64,000 nt of DNA, from positions 21,656,943 to 21,720,942 of the forward strand of contig NC_132887.1 in assembly GCF_030463535.1 (NCBI RefSeq), read 5' to 3'. Source of the DNA: Salminus brasiliensis. Taxonomy: Eukaryota; Chordata; Actinopteri; Characiformes; Bryconidae. The first letter of the stretch is position 1, and every line of letters starts with the position of its first letter. The notes beneath the pieces were generated by a model. That model ran no database searches, had not been told where the DNA came from, and saw only the letters and a list, made by a program, of their open reading frames with translations. A program made the translations under genes and the position numbers. Shown in pieces: positions 24,987 through 34,879 of this stretch.

Positions 24987-25888
24987 TTCAACTTTACCTG
25001 GGTCTGTTTTGTTCTTATTCCTCCATTGCCTGGCTTGCAGTCTGTTTTCGCTCGCCGCTTAGCTCCAGAGGAAGTGCTTGTTAGTTTCAGCAGGGCGGCC
25101 GCATTCAAACCCGCTAGACGTCTTGGAGCTGGACTATTCAGACTCAGTTGGTCCACGTGTTCAGATTTTGGATTCGCCTTTTTGGCTTTCTTGGGATTTT
25201 TACTTTGCTCCGTCTCTCCGGGATGCGCACGTTTTCTCCCTTCTTGTCCTTTCCTTGAACCATCAGCCTCTCCTTTTGGAGCTTCAGAATCACCCTTTGG
25301 AGGATTTGCCTGCTTTTTGGAGAGTTTTGATGCCTGCTGAGGGTCCTCTCGGAATAACAAAAGACTGTTTACTGCCTCTGCATTGAGAGAGGCCAACCGT
25401 CGCTTGCGAGGCTCCAGGAGAAGCTCTGTATATAAGGCAGTTTTGTCAGGTTTCGGGTTGCTTTTTGGTCCAAGCGCTTGCTGACAAGCTTTGCAGGTCT
25501 TCTTGCGACACTTGCAGGGTATGAGCTTTCCCTTCTTTGCCTTCACCTTGCGTTTGCCTCCCTCACTTTTAGACAAAGCCTTCATGCTGCTTTTACAAGT
25601 CCCGCCTTCCTCTAAGCGGGTCAGTACCACACAGCAGTTTAAGGTGCCCACTTCACTCATTCCCAGCCTCCTCCTGAGGGGATAAAGCTTCCGGTCTCTA
25701 TCTGCACTTTGCTCTTTTAGTTGCGTATCTCCTCCTCTTTTAGAGGAACGTCTCTTCGTCTTCCTTTCTTGCACTGGGCACTCTGGCCAGGCCCTGCCCA
25801 TGGTTTCAGCATGTGTCTGGCACCTCACCTGCTTCCTGGATTTACTCTGATATCTGCATAAAGAATCCCTCTGCCGCGCATGGGTCAT
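12110..25888 (-). CDS. bahd1: BAH domain-containing protein 1 (bahd1), six coding exons, 844 aa
   Basis: Joined exons: 25888-24247, 19242-18869, 17023-16864, 14171-14092, 13774-13683, 12296-12110; all introns are GT-AG and the phases agree. The family protein is a nuclear heterochromatin factor. It nucleates silencing complexes (HP1, MBD1, SETDB1 and HDAC partners in mammals), and its BAH domain is reported to read H3K27me3. Seen here: start MTHARQRD (mammals MTHTRRK); YPLRRR at 69-74; [13 protein letters not shown] at 160-172; [16 protein letters not shown] at 254-269; ten glutamines at 303-312; Cys-rich patches ([11 protein letters not shown] from 125, CDLC near 329, CYCC near 382, CSSC near 538); [17 protein letters not shown] in the Pro-rich region; and a C-terminal BAH domain of roughly 655-842 with [22 protein letters not shown] and [12 protein letters not shown], ending KNLQ. 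Human BAHD1 is about 780 aa. No frameshift or internal stop was found. Confidence 0.95.
12297..13682 (-). other. bahd1: bahd1 intron 5 with hAT-like remnant
   Basis: GTAAGT...TTTTAG intron between coding exons 5 and 6. The part at about 12990-13135 resembles 45915-46060: both have AATAAAAATCACT, TTTTTAAAGAATCTGT and ATTTTTACCATA followed by a CGCCCAG/TGCTCAG end. This suggests the right end of a hAT-type non-autonomous element. The rest shows no feature. Confidence 0.6.
13683..13774 (-). CDS. bahd1: bahd1 coding exon 5 (residues 753-783, BAH)
   Basis: Encodes [20 protein letters not shown] followed by [10 protein letters not shown] and a split Arg codon. Acceptor GGGATTTCAG, donor GTAAGT. 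It was placed by translation and splice sites because the exon is too short to stand out as an open frame. Confidence 0.95.
14092..14171 (-). CDS. bahd1: bahd1 coding exon 4 (residues 726-752, BAH)
   Basis: Encodes [18 protein letters not shown] then RNPSMHCE. The WYY aromatic cluster is the BAH segment that in this family contributes to methyl-lysine recognition (established for mammalian BAHD1; not tested here). Acceptor TTCTCCTTAG, donor GAG/GTGAGT. Mammals have about three more residues after PSMHE, so this fish protein is slightly shorter at the exon 4/5 junction. Confidence 0.94.
14505..14950 (+). mobile_element. non-LTR retrotransposon 3' end, family A
   Basis: Ends GTAAAAAGCGCTATACAAAT followed by AAATTTGACTTTA. 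This is the common teleost LINE 3' terminus, with AATAAA just before the end. The upstream part contains CTGGGGGTCTTAG, as do the minus-strand copies at 34.47-34.87 and 40.65-41.06 kb; those also keep an AACTCCCTCAGAGCTGGAGG segment that is missing here. No reverse transcriptase is left. Confidence 0.65.
15441..15655. mobile_element. hAT-like MITE
   Basis: The ends AGAGCTGGGAAATAT and ATGGGTTTTTCAGTCCAGCCCT form an imperfect inverted pair resembling the CAGGGCTGGG... terminal repeats of teleost hAT elements. About 210 bp, AT-rich, no coding capacity. Confidence 0.5.
16864..17023 (-). CDS. bahd1: bahd1 coding exon 3 (residues 673-726, BAH)
   Basis: Encodes [34 protein letters not shown] and [16 protein letters not shown], the first strands of the BAH fold. 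Near-identical to mammalian BAHD1 ([24 protein letters not shown]). Acceptor ATTCACAG, donor GTACAC; ends in phase 1. Confidence 0.95.
17985..18130. mobile_element. possible Tc1-like terminal fragment
   Basis: GGATACAAAGGTTTGGGCAC followed by CCCTGGTTAAAATTC resembles the outer end of teleost Tc1/mariner elements (TTTGGGCACCC...). Only one end is seen and no transposase, so this is tentative. Confidence 0.4.
18135..18335 (-). mobile_element. SINE family C fragment
   Basis: The minus strand reads GGCTTTGCCACCAGTAGCC, GAGAGAGCACAATTGGCAG and later GAGGCTGTGACTGGCTTCAC, CTAGTGCTGGGGGGATTG. This parallels the copy at 6976-7300. The tRNA-like head is missing. Confidence 0.55.
18869..19242 (-). 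CDS. bahd1: bahd1 coding exon 2 (residues 548-672)
   Basis: Encodes EDYSYPLDE, then the conserved [17 protein letters not shown] and ECPQSAK blocks, a basic [14 protein letters not shown] segment and the start of the BAH domain (EKEVFIV). Acceptor CTGTTTCTGTAG, donor GTACGT. The first two bases complete a split Glu codon and the exon ends in phase 0. GC-rich compared with its introns. Confidence 0.94.
19862..20520. mobile_element. inverted-repeat DNA element, about 660 bp
   Basis: 19868-19932 (TTTAAACATAGGAATATTTC, then GTGAACAATATTGGGAGTTA) is the inverted counterpart of 20448-20515 (CTCCCAATATTGTTCAAAAG, then CATATGTTTAAA). The interior has GGTAACACGTATCACAG and CATCAGAAAGACACTACGCA, which look like decayed Tc1-type internal sequence. 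A solo right arm recurs at about 59695-59765. Confidence 0.6.
20631..20670. repeat. (AC)n microsatellite inside SINE D
   Basis: Twenty AC units. The position matches the internal GT tract of this SINE family, so it is part of the SINE and not an independent repeat. Confidence 0.95.
20758..20866. repeat. near-perfect inverted repeat, 46-bp arms
   Basis: The left arm 20758-20803 and right arm 20821-20866 are reverse complements with a single mismatch (CCCGGGAATCG against CCGGAAATCG in reverse). The 17-bp spacer is CCTTGTTATCGATAGGG. The arms are the B-box region of SINE D, so this is a head-to-head hairpin. A second palindrome, CTGTACAGTGTACACTGTAC plus AG, lies at the other end of the SINE (20572-20593). 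Confidence 0.9.
23029..23064. repeat. (GTCA)n microsatellite
   Basis: Nine perfect GTCA units in intron 1b of bahd1. Confidence 0.95.
24247..25888 (-). CDS. bahd1: bahd1 coding exon 1 (residues 1-547)
   Basis: Carries about two thirds of the protein: the basic, low-complexity N-terminal and Pro-rich regions. The ATG at 25888-25886 gives MTHARQRD, which matches the family N-terminus. An acceptor TTTTCTCCCTGCAG ends at 25906, so the exon begins at 25905 with 17 nt of leader. The donor GTAAGA is at 24246-24241, leaving phase 1. The CAG run at 24982-24953 encodes ten glutamines. The long open frames on the opposite strand here are shadows of this exon. Confidence 0.94.
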
Positions 25889-25898
25889 CGGAGTCCAT
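25842..25898 (-). other. upstream ORF overlapping the bahd1 start
   Basis: In the same exon, an ATG 10 nt before the bahd1 start opens an out-of-frame ORF of 18 codons ([18 protein letters not shown], stop). It overlaps the main ATG and ends 44 nt into the coding sequence. Neither ATG has a purine at -3 (context CTGCATGG for the uORF, TCCGATGA for the main start). If the inferred 5' exon is correct, this would reduce initiation at the main ATG. The function is inference. Confidence 0.55.
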
Positions 25899-26460
25899 GC
25901 AGATTCTGCAGGGAGAAAACAATAAAATGCACAAATTGCGGTGTTGTGGACACAAAAGGCAACATGAACACAGTGGTTACTTCATTCAAATTATGCTTTC
26001 TGTTATAGCTTTGGCTACTGGCTTCAACAGTTGATACGGCAGACTATGCAAATTACGGACGGATCTCATGAGCTTAGCTTGGTCTGCGTTTTCAAAACCT
26101 CCAGTTAAATATTCTGCACATTCTCTAACCCACTCACACCTAGAAATGCACATACAGCTATAATACAGGCCAAATAGGCCTTTTTGCATTGGTTAATATT
26201 CCTATTTGTAACTGTATGTCAAGATATAGGCTATTACAGTTACAATCTTCTGAAGTTTGAGACTCTTCCAGAGGCATAATGTTCATTAACAATATAACTG
26301 GGCTTAATACCTTAAAAATGCAAGGTATGCAAGTCACCTTTATTGGAGACTCTACCTCTAGAACCTCTAGAATAGAACATGCATGCTTTTTAAACAACTA
26401 ATAATTTCAATATGTAGCACAATTCACATCTGACATGAAGTGTAAAGACCTTGCACATTG

Positions 26461-26462
<2 letters not shown>

Positions 26463-26557
<95 letters not shown>
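26463..26557. repeat. compound (AT)n(AC)n microsatellite
   Basis: (AT)26 from 26463 to 26514, then AC units to 26557. It generates spurious open frames on both strands. Confidence 0.96.
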
Positions 26558-26558
<1 letters not shown>

Positions 26559-26751
26559 CAACAATTAAAAAAAATACATGGATTTTCACCAGATTTCCCC
26601 AGAAGGCATTGACCCAACACATTATAATTATTAATAATGCATTGTGTATGCCAGGGAAAATGAGAATTATGCAGTGTCACTATTGGGCATGCGCACATTA
26701 TATTGTACAACCCTACTACAGTCATGAAACAGCTCTCCACGAGTAAAATTA

Positions 26752-26752
<1 letters not shown>

Positions 26753-26804
<52 letters not shown>

Positions 26805-26805
26805 C
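26753..26805. repeat. compound (GT)n(AT)n microsatellite
   Basis: Six or more GT units followed by about 19 AT units and a short ACAC end. In reverse order to the repeat 200 bp to the left, so the two can pair as inverted repeats. Confidence 0.95.
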
Positions 26806-27119
26806 CTTCAAATAAACACTCTAGTCCATAAAAATGACATACAAGAAATGCTGCATAGAAGTCTGCAAACCCAGAACTCAAGGTCCTAGTTTGTTTGCTT
26901 TATGGCTAATGCAGTCTATTGTCTATGCAGGACTCTACCACTGGGAGCCACTTGTCACCAGGACAGTGCTGTAGGCATAAAAAACAAAAACTACACACAT
27001 TCACACATTGTAAGCTCCATAAACAATGCAGGAATCTACAAGATTGTACATGTATTGTGTAATATTGCACATATATGCAAACCACTGGTTCACAAAGTGC
27101 ATAAACAGACATTCAGAAG

Positions 27120-29555
27120 TATAATCATATAAAGCTTCTTCTTAAATGGCCTATGTGTGAACACACCAATAAACCATACACCCACTGGGTGCTGTATAGC
27201 TACATATCTTCAATTTGCTTTCTGGATAACCCCATTATTACCATTAATTTAAGGGTCAAAATTAAGGGTCATTCAGGGCATCTCGTTTTAAGCCTGCACA
27301 TACTGTGCAAATAGGTGCCATTTTTAAAACCTGCACTTAACAGCAATCCGAGGTGTACTTTAAAAGCTAAATCTTCCACATAAGTAGCTTAATAATATTG
27401 GACAAGGGCACACGGCAAGGCTAGATTTTCTTCGGATACAAGCATGACTGTTCGGAACGAATTCGGTGACGTTCTGTGCAAAGTTAAACCCCTTGAAGGG
27501 GTTGGCTTTTTATACCTTGGGATTTATTGATTCGTTTAAGGACAAGCCAAGAGTGAGGGAAACCACCTGAGACATTTTAGACTAATTTGGCTCCATATGA
27601 AATGTAAAACTACCTCCTTTGACCTATTGACATGTTCTTAACACTAGCCCTCCAATTCTATAAAGGGAATTCATGTCCTTGAGCTTTTCCAGGGCAACGT
27701 TCTGGCTCGACGCAACAGCCAGTGACTTTTGTCATCCTTTAGATTAGACGTGGTGTCCTTCGGTGTTTAATTAGCGCAGTCTTTCCAACGAAACCTAAAG
27801 CCTAAACAACTTCAAAATCGGCTGTAATGTAGTCTTTTAGCCCAGCAGGAGGAATACCCCACTGGAGACGTTTAATATGGATTTCAATTAGGCGGTTAAG
27901 GAATCTCAAAAGAACCCTGTCTGAAATACAACACGACAACACAACAGTGGGAAAGCTAAACATGGCCAGGAAATGGCTTCCAAAGAAATGATTATTCTGG
28001 CATTTCCCTATACCATTATTTTTCAGCTGTCCTCTTGCATACTGCTATTTCTGTTCACTCAGCCATGATGACAAATAATGAGGAGTAGGAAATCTATGGT
28101 TCGAAGAAAAACGGCCTGTACTTCACGAGGTTATTAGACAAGTGATTTAATCCATAGTTGACATTAATGTATTGGAACAAATCTCGCAGCTGTCTGATTT
28201 ACGACCGTGGCAGGGGTAACGTTTACTGAAATACGAAACTCCACTCAGTTAGCAGCTGACAAACCCACAAAAACACTGAGCAGAAAGTGGCTTGCAGTTT
28301 TAATCGCCGATACCCCTTGGCTTTCTCTGAAGTTCTCTAATGAACCCACCTTTGGTTAAAACCACTGCAAGAGATCAAAACTAGGTGTCTGGGTGTGTTT
28401 TGCTGTGCATGCACCCCTGCTCTAATGACTGGGCTTTTAATAAATTGACTATAAATTCGTAGACTAGTGGGTTTTTTTTTTTGTATTGGAGAGTTCTTTG
28501 AGAAATCCCACAGAAGAACCATTCCTGGTTCCTTAATGCACTATTTTATGAAATAATGGGAGCGTTAAATGTGAAGAACATGAGACCATGTGCTCTTCAC
28601 ATATACATCTCTTTTGTTCTATGGGTTCTACTAGAGAACTTTATTTAACCTTAACTTCACTGCGAGGGTAACAGGGTCCAGGGGGCACAATGTTTACAAA
28701 GCAAATATAGCCATTTTACTTATTATTCAACCCCCCCAATGAACCTACATTAGTTTTAGATGTAATGTAATCTGAGTTATACATATTTTTTAATAATCTA
28801 TCCTAGCTCAACATGTCAGGTGTTAGGCAGTGTAGTCATAATCATTTGAATCAATAACTTTGTATGATGTAGCTATTTAAGCAAACTTGGATCGGGACAC
28901 ATTATATCAAGTTTGGATTTTTGGGTCTCGTTACACACTGAGAAACTACAGGTGAGCAATTTCCTGACACTTCTTCGTTATTGCGATAGATTATAGGCCT
29001 CTCACAAAGCATTTCTCTGAGATATTGTGTATATATCGTCAGTAGTTAAAGAACACTGACCGACGACATGATTTATAAAAGATAGAGCACAATCAGCCCT
29101 GATTATATTATTAGTGCAGCACAGTGTGTAAAGCACTGTTTATTTTTTTTGTATTCATACATAGTTATTATTGATATCATTTTTGAAAGCTGCACGGATT
29201 TGATATTTTATCAATTTCATGCCTTCAAAAAATAAGTAATAGGTAATACAATGTTATGTATCAGTTTTCACCTTTAGCGTCCACCCCTACAGGAACCCCC
29301 ACCAACAACACTGTATTGCTGAACTCCTGCACTTCAGCTTCGGCCCTGGTCTGCAGTCATAAAACGCATGAAGTGGAAACGTTGAAATAATTCAATAGTT
29401 CAAGTGAAGCACACGCAACCCAAGAAACACTAATTTCATAATTCCATGCAGACATACAGTAATGGATGTTCATATCCAATTAACCACTACTCTCCTATTC
29501 CAACTGCCCTGGTTTTATTCCAAATTACAAAAGACAACTGATATTATCCAGGCCA
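27120..29555. other. non-repetitive intronic stretch, possible regulatory DNA
   Basis: No coding exon. 27420-28330 lacks low-complexity sequence and contains many homeobox-like TTAAT/ATTA words together with CpG-bearing segments. After 28.7 kb the sequence becomes AT-rich. Regulatory content is only inferred from appearance. Confidence 0.35.
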
Positions 29556-29558
29556 AAT

Positions 29559-29643
29559 CCACCACCACCACCACCCCTCCCTCCCTCCTCCTCCTCCTCC
29601 TCCTCCTCCTCCTCCTCTCCCCTTCCTCTTCCTCTTCCTCTTC
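29559..29643. repeat. (CCA)n(CCT)n(CTT)n pyrimidine-rich run
   Basis: ACC units followed by about ten TCC units and CCTCTT units. It encodes an artefactual serine/leucine stretch. Confidence 0.9.
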
Positions 29644-30204
29644 AAAATCTTGTTCAGTTTCTAATCAGGCGTGCTAAAGCGCCCAATCCACATCTCGAAG
29701 GTGGCCAAATCTGGTAGCTAGCACACACACACACATATATAGACCCATTTGGAATCTGCGATCCTTTTGTTGTATGCCATTAAGAACTGTTGCCAAAATC
29801 TAGCCCACTGGCTAGTGAGCTCTTTTGGGAGGCTGTCTATGGAAGCGATATATAGAAGTGGATGTCTGCATGTATCCGGCTAGAGTGCTAGGTCTGGGAA
29901 TACTGGGAATACTGGGAATATTGGGAATACGGCTCCAGAGACGAAGTAGCCTAGTTGTTCTGACCTCGGTGCAAATTGGAATTAACTTTGAAGCAAAGTA
30001 ATCTGCTGATCTCCCCCCCTGTCCCCCCTCAGTCTCTGCATCTGGCTGAGAGGAGGAGACGCAGACGAGAGCCGCGTGCTCTTGGCTTTGATTAAAATAA
30101 TCGTGGGGTCTGGAAAGCCCACGTTCTGAGACCTGAAGAGGAGAAGAGCTGGGCGCAGATCACACAGGGCGTAGCACTGGACTCGAACTGTGCTTTAAAT
30201 AAAA

Positions 30205-30720
30205 TCACGTTTGGGCTCCAGCACACAATCTCAATCTCCGTCCAGCACCAGAGCCCCGGCACCAACACCAGCATCGCCAACAGCACCACCAGCACCACCA
30301 GCACCAACAGCAGGCAGCCGCACCAGCTCGCTCAACCAAACGAGAGCAAATCCCATCCATCCAGTCCGTTTTCGCCACCAAACAAACACCACCACCACCA
30401 TCATCATCATCATCCGACCACGAGAGTCGACCACCGAGCTGAGGAGGCTGGCTGTCGGTCCTCGTGCACTCACAAACCCGCGCGGCTCGACATAAAAAAA
30501 AGAGCAGCTCTGGAGTCCAAACGCGAGCCGTTCAAGGACTTTCCAAACCCAACAAAGCCACAGGCTAGTGAATGTAGGCTATGTACTAACGTTTCAGACG
30601 GGTTATCTCTCTACTCCAACCACCCCTTCCTCCTCCTCCTCCTCTTCCTCTTCTTCCTCCGTCTCTTCCACCACCTCCACCACCTCCTCCTCCTCCTCCC
30701 CCGGCAGAGAAACAGCAAAG
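30205..30720. repeat. trinucleotide-rich region (CAC/CAT/CCT units)
   Basis: Interspersed ACC/CAG units (30260-30310), ACC and CAT runs (30385-30415) and TCC/CTT runs (30622-30700) beside the promoter, in the inferred first intron. Open frames here are serine-, threonine- or valine-rich artefacts. Confidence 0.8.
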
Positions 30721-30776
30721 CAAACGCGCATAAACATAAACCAACATAAACCCCATTAGCAAAGCTCTCGGTTTAC

Positions 30777-31150
30777 CTCACAGCCTTCACCGTGTCGGCG
30801 GAGCTCCGAGCGAGAGGGGCATCGCGTTCCGGAACACGGGGGGGGGGGGGGGGGAAGTTGCTCTCCTCTCGGCGGCTAAAACGACATCGATGCTCGGCGG
30901 AGAAGCGAAACGAGGGGAAGCAGCAGCTGACAAGACACGTTGAAGCGGTGACCTACTTCCGAAGTAGCACGCTCCGGGTAACGTTCACGAAAGCTGCCGC
31001 GGCGCCGGGGACCGCGAGAGAGCCGCTACGCTCTCGGTGGTTTTAAGGGGTTGAGTGTGAACGGAAACCGAAAACGGAGGAGAGCCGAGCGGAGCTCGTC
31101 AGTTGTTAACAGTTTGCACGTAACGGAAGGGTCGGGGAGCCGCGCTGTTA
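30777..31150 (-). promoter_or_regulatory. bahd1: bahd1 CpG-rich promoter and untranslated exon 1 (inferred)
   Basis: The densest CpG cluster of the window lies at about 30.78-31.15 kb, with GC-rich, non-repetitive sequence. On the minus strand it runs into an excellent splice donor (GGCTGTGAG/GTAAAC). The palindrome TTACGTAA at 31147-31154 is a CREB/ATF or PAR-bZIP type site. No TATA box is seen, as expected for a CpG promoter. The inferred exon contains a C17 run (G17 at 30838-30854 on the plus strand) and a three-codon upstream ORF (ATG at 30887-30885, M-S-F-stop). The start of transcription is not determinable here. Confidence 0.55.
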
Positions 31151-31228
31151 CGTAATGGACTGCCAATTCAGCCTCTCCCAAATCTCCGGAGACTCCGAGG
31201 CTGAGCCGGAGAGTGGCGAATCGATGAC

Positions 31229-31356
31229 GGAAAGAGAGAGAGAAAGAGAGAGAGAGAGAAGGAGAGAGAGAGAGAGAGAGAGAGGAGAGAAAGAAAAGTT
31301 TGGGCTCGTCAACTTAATAAAGTCTAATTCAGAGAGGACGAGAGAGAGAGAGAGAG

Positions 31357-31393
<37 letters not shown>

Positions 31394-31494
31394 ACGAGAG
31401 AGAGAGAGAGAGAGAGGGAGGACGAGAGAGAGAGAGGGAGGACGAGAGAGAGAGAGAGAGGGAGGACGAGAGAGAGAGAGAGAGAGAGAGGGAG

Positions 31495-31532
<38 letters not shown>

Positions 31533-31642
31533 AGGACGAGAGAGAGAGAGAGAGAGAGAGGGAGGACGAGAGAGAGAGAGAGAGAGGGAGGACGAGAGAG
31601 AGAGAGAGAGAGAGGGAGGACGAGAGAGAGAGAGAGAGGGAG

Positions 31643-31712
<70 letters not shown>
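31229..31712. repeat. GA-rich polypurine tract with GGGAGGACGAG interruptions
   Basis: About 480 bp, almost entirely (GA)n. It is broken about twelve times by GGGAGGACGAGAG-type units at roughly 20-40-bp spacing, plus one short non-repeat segment (31285-31335). All plus-strand frames read Arg/Glu-rich and all minus-strand frames Ser/Leu-rich, which is an artefact of the repeat. Confidence 0.95.
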
Positions 31713-31716
<4 letters not shown>

Positions 31717-31749
31717 GCTGCCACCGGCAGCAACGCCCAACTTCTCCCC

Positions 31750-33445
<1,696 letters not shown>

Positions 33446-33514
33446 ATTATATACAGTATAAAAACATGCATCTCTAAAATTATGACTTTACAGAAAAGTA
33501 CAAAAACAGTATAA

Positions 33515-33600
33515 AAAAAAACAACTTCAGAGCATTTCTATTGGTCCATTCATCCAGAATGATTTACACAGCGTACAGAGAAACTACAGGGTTCTAAAAA
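33515..33600 (+). repeat. interspersed repeat, family H
   Basis: Contains GAGCATTTCTATTGGTCCAT followed by TCATCCAGAATGATTTACAC. The same words appear at 59885-59950 and, diverged, at 58015-58055 and (minus) 61315-61370. Probably a non-autonomous DNA element of this genome. Confidence 0.55.
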
Positions 33601-33602
33601 TG

Positions 33603-33606
<4 letters not shown>

Positions 33607-33652
<46 letters not shown>
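33607..33652. repeat. (TA)n microsatellite
   Basis: About 23 TA units following family H sequence. Confidence 0.95.
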
Positions 33653-33656
<4 letters not shown>

Positions 33657-34069
33657 CACAGCCCCACTACAAAACCTTCCAATTGACTTGCCACATCTCT
33701 TCCATTAATTTTATAAATTCCAGATCCCGGACGTAGATAAATTTTGGATCGTTATGGAATATTCTGCTTTAAAAGTACTAAGCAGTCACACTGTGAGAGA
33801 AAAAAACAGAAATCCTGTATGTTTTATCATGCATGGCAGCCCTCTGAATCATAATCAAATTGAATCGTGAGGTGCCTGGAGCTTCCCACCTCTAGTAATC
33901 ATTATTACAACAAAACAAACTGTTGAACAAATACAAAAACAGCAGCACTTCCGCTACACAGCCTTCAAAATCGGAGACTGCTGGGTACACAACTGGTTTC
34001 GTTTTACACAAACATTAAAAAAAAAAAAATTAACATAAACAGCAAGAAAAAAAAAATATAGGTGCTGTA

Positions 34070-34215
34070 AACGGTTCTTTTAGCAATGGCTTTTGGATCC
34101 ATAACAAATGATGATTGTAATAGAGATGTGTAAAGAACTGTTTATGGGTCTATAGACCCTTCACTTCATGTAAAGGTTTGTAACAAGTTTAAAGGTTCGT
34201 TACACTATGGCATTG
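34070..34215. repeat. AGAACC-type repeat fragment
   Basis: ACGGTTCTTTTAGCAATGGC at the left and GTTCGTTACACTATGGC with AGAACC at the right pair loosely as inverted ends. One of several copies in the window. Confidence 0.4.
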
Positions 34216-34467
34216 CTCAGAGAACCAGTTGCAGCACATTTAGTTTTGAGAGTACACATAAGCTTTTTCTTCACACTTGACATAAATCTACATATTTGTA
34301 TTTATTAAAGGTTTATAGGTAAATTTTGTTGTCATTTTACCTTAGTAACTGCTACAAAATCTGACGCTAGCCAAAAAAAATAAGCGTTTAAGTGCGAAAA
34401 AATACTAAAAATGTGACTTAAAGCTGTAACTTTACATGATACTAGCTTTATATGGTACAGAATGCCA

Positions 34468-34870
34468 AGTAGCGCTTTTTACAACTGTTGTTGTCATAAA
34501 GCAGCTTTACATAATTAGTAATTAGTAAAAGACAGAAAAAAAAATAAAGTAAGAAAATATGGAGGATCCAAGACCCCCAATGAGCAAGCCAACAGCAACA
34601 GGGGCAAGGAAAAACTCCCTCAGAGCTGGAGGAAGAAACATTGGGAGGAACCAAGACTCACAAGGGAAACCAATCTCCTCTGATCAGAACTATTTATAAA
34701 TTATTGATAAAAGTTACCAAACCATCTATACTATTGAATGGAATCAATACTACCACAGCCATCACAGATATAGGAGCCTTCAGCTGAGGAACTGCTGGGT
34801 GTGGCTAGGGTACACTCATGGCCTCCAGAAGACGGACCTTAGCAACGGAGTGGGCGGCATTAGTCATCCG
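34468..34870 (-). mobile_element. non-LTR retrotransposon 3' end, family A
   Basis: Begins (3' end) with AGCGCTTTTTACAACTGTTG, the reverse complement of the 14.9-kb terminus. Continues with AAGACCCCCAATGAGCAAGC and AAAACTCCCTCAGAGCTGGA then GGAAGAAACATTGGGAGGAA, as in the copy at 40.65-41.06 kb. No coding sequence remains. Confidence 0.65.
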
Positions 34871-34879
34871 ATTTACCAT

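Larger units (their letters stand above)
25906..30776 (-). other. bahd1: bahd1 first intron (5' UTR intron, inferred)
   Basis: Bounded by the donor GTGAG/GTAAAC (30777/30776) and the acceptor TTTTCTCCCTGCAG before coding exon 1. Contains two compound microsatellites (26.46-26.81 kb), a CCT-rich run (29.56-29.64 kb) and a long non-repetitive stretch at about 27.12-29.5 kb. Another untranslated exon cannot be excluded. Confidence 0.5.

Noticed and set aside
24831..25340. 169-codon plus-strand frame with a poly-Cys run
   Set aside because: It is the antisense shadow of bahd1 coding exon 1; the Cys/Leu run is the complement of the CAG codons.
26390..26881. 163-codon minus-strand frame with CVCVCV and YIYIYI stretches
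   Set aside because: Microsatellite translation (AC and AT repeats), same as similar frames at 20.6, 33.3, 44.9, 60.4 and 61.0 kb.
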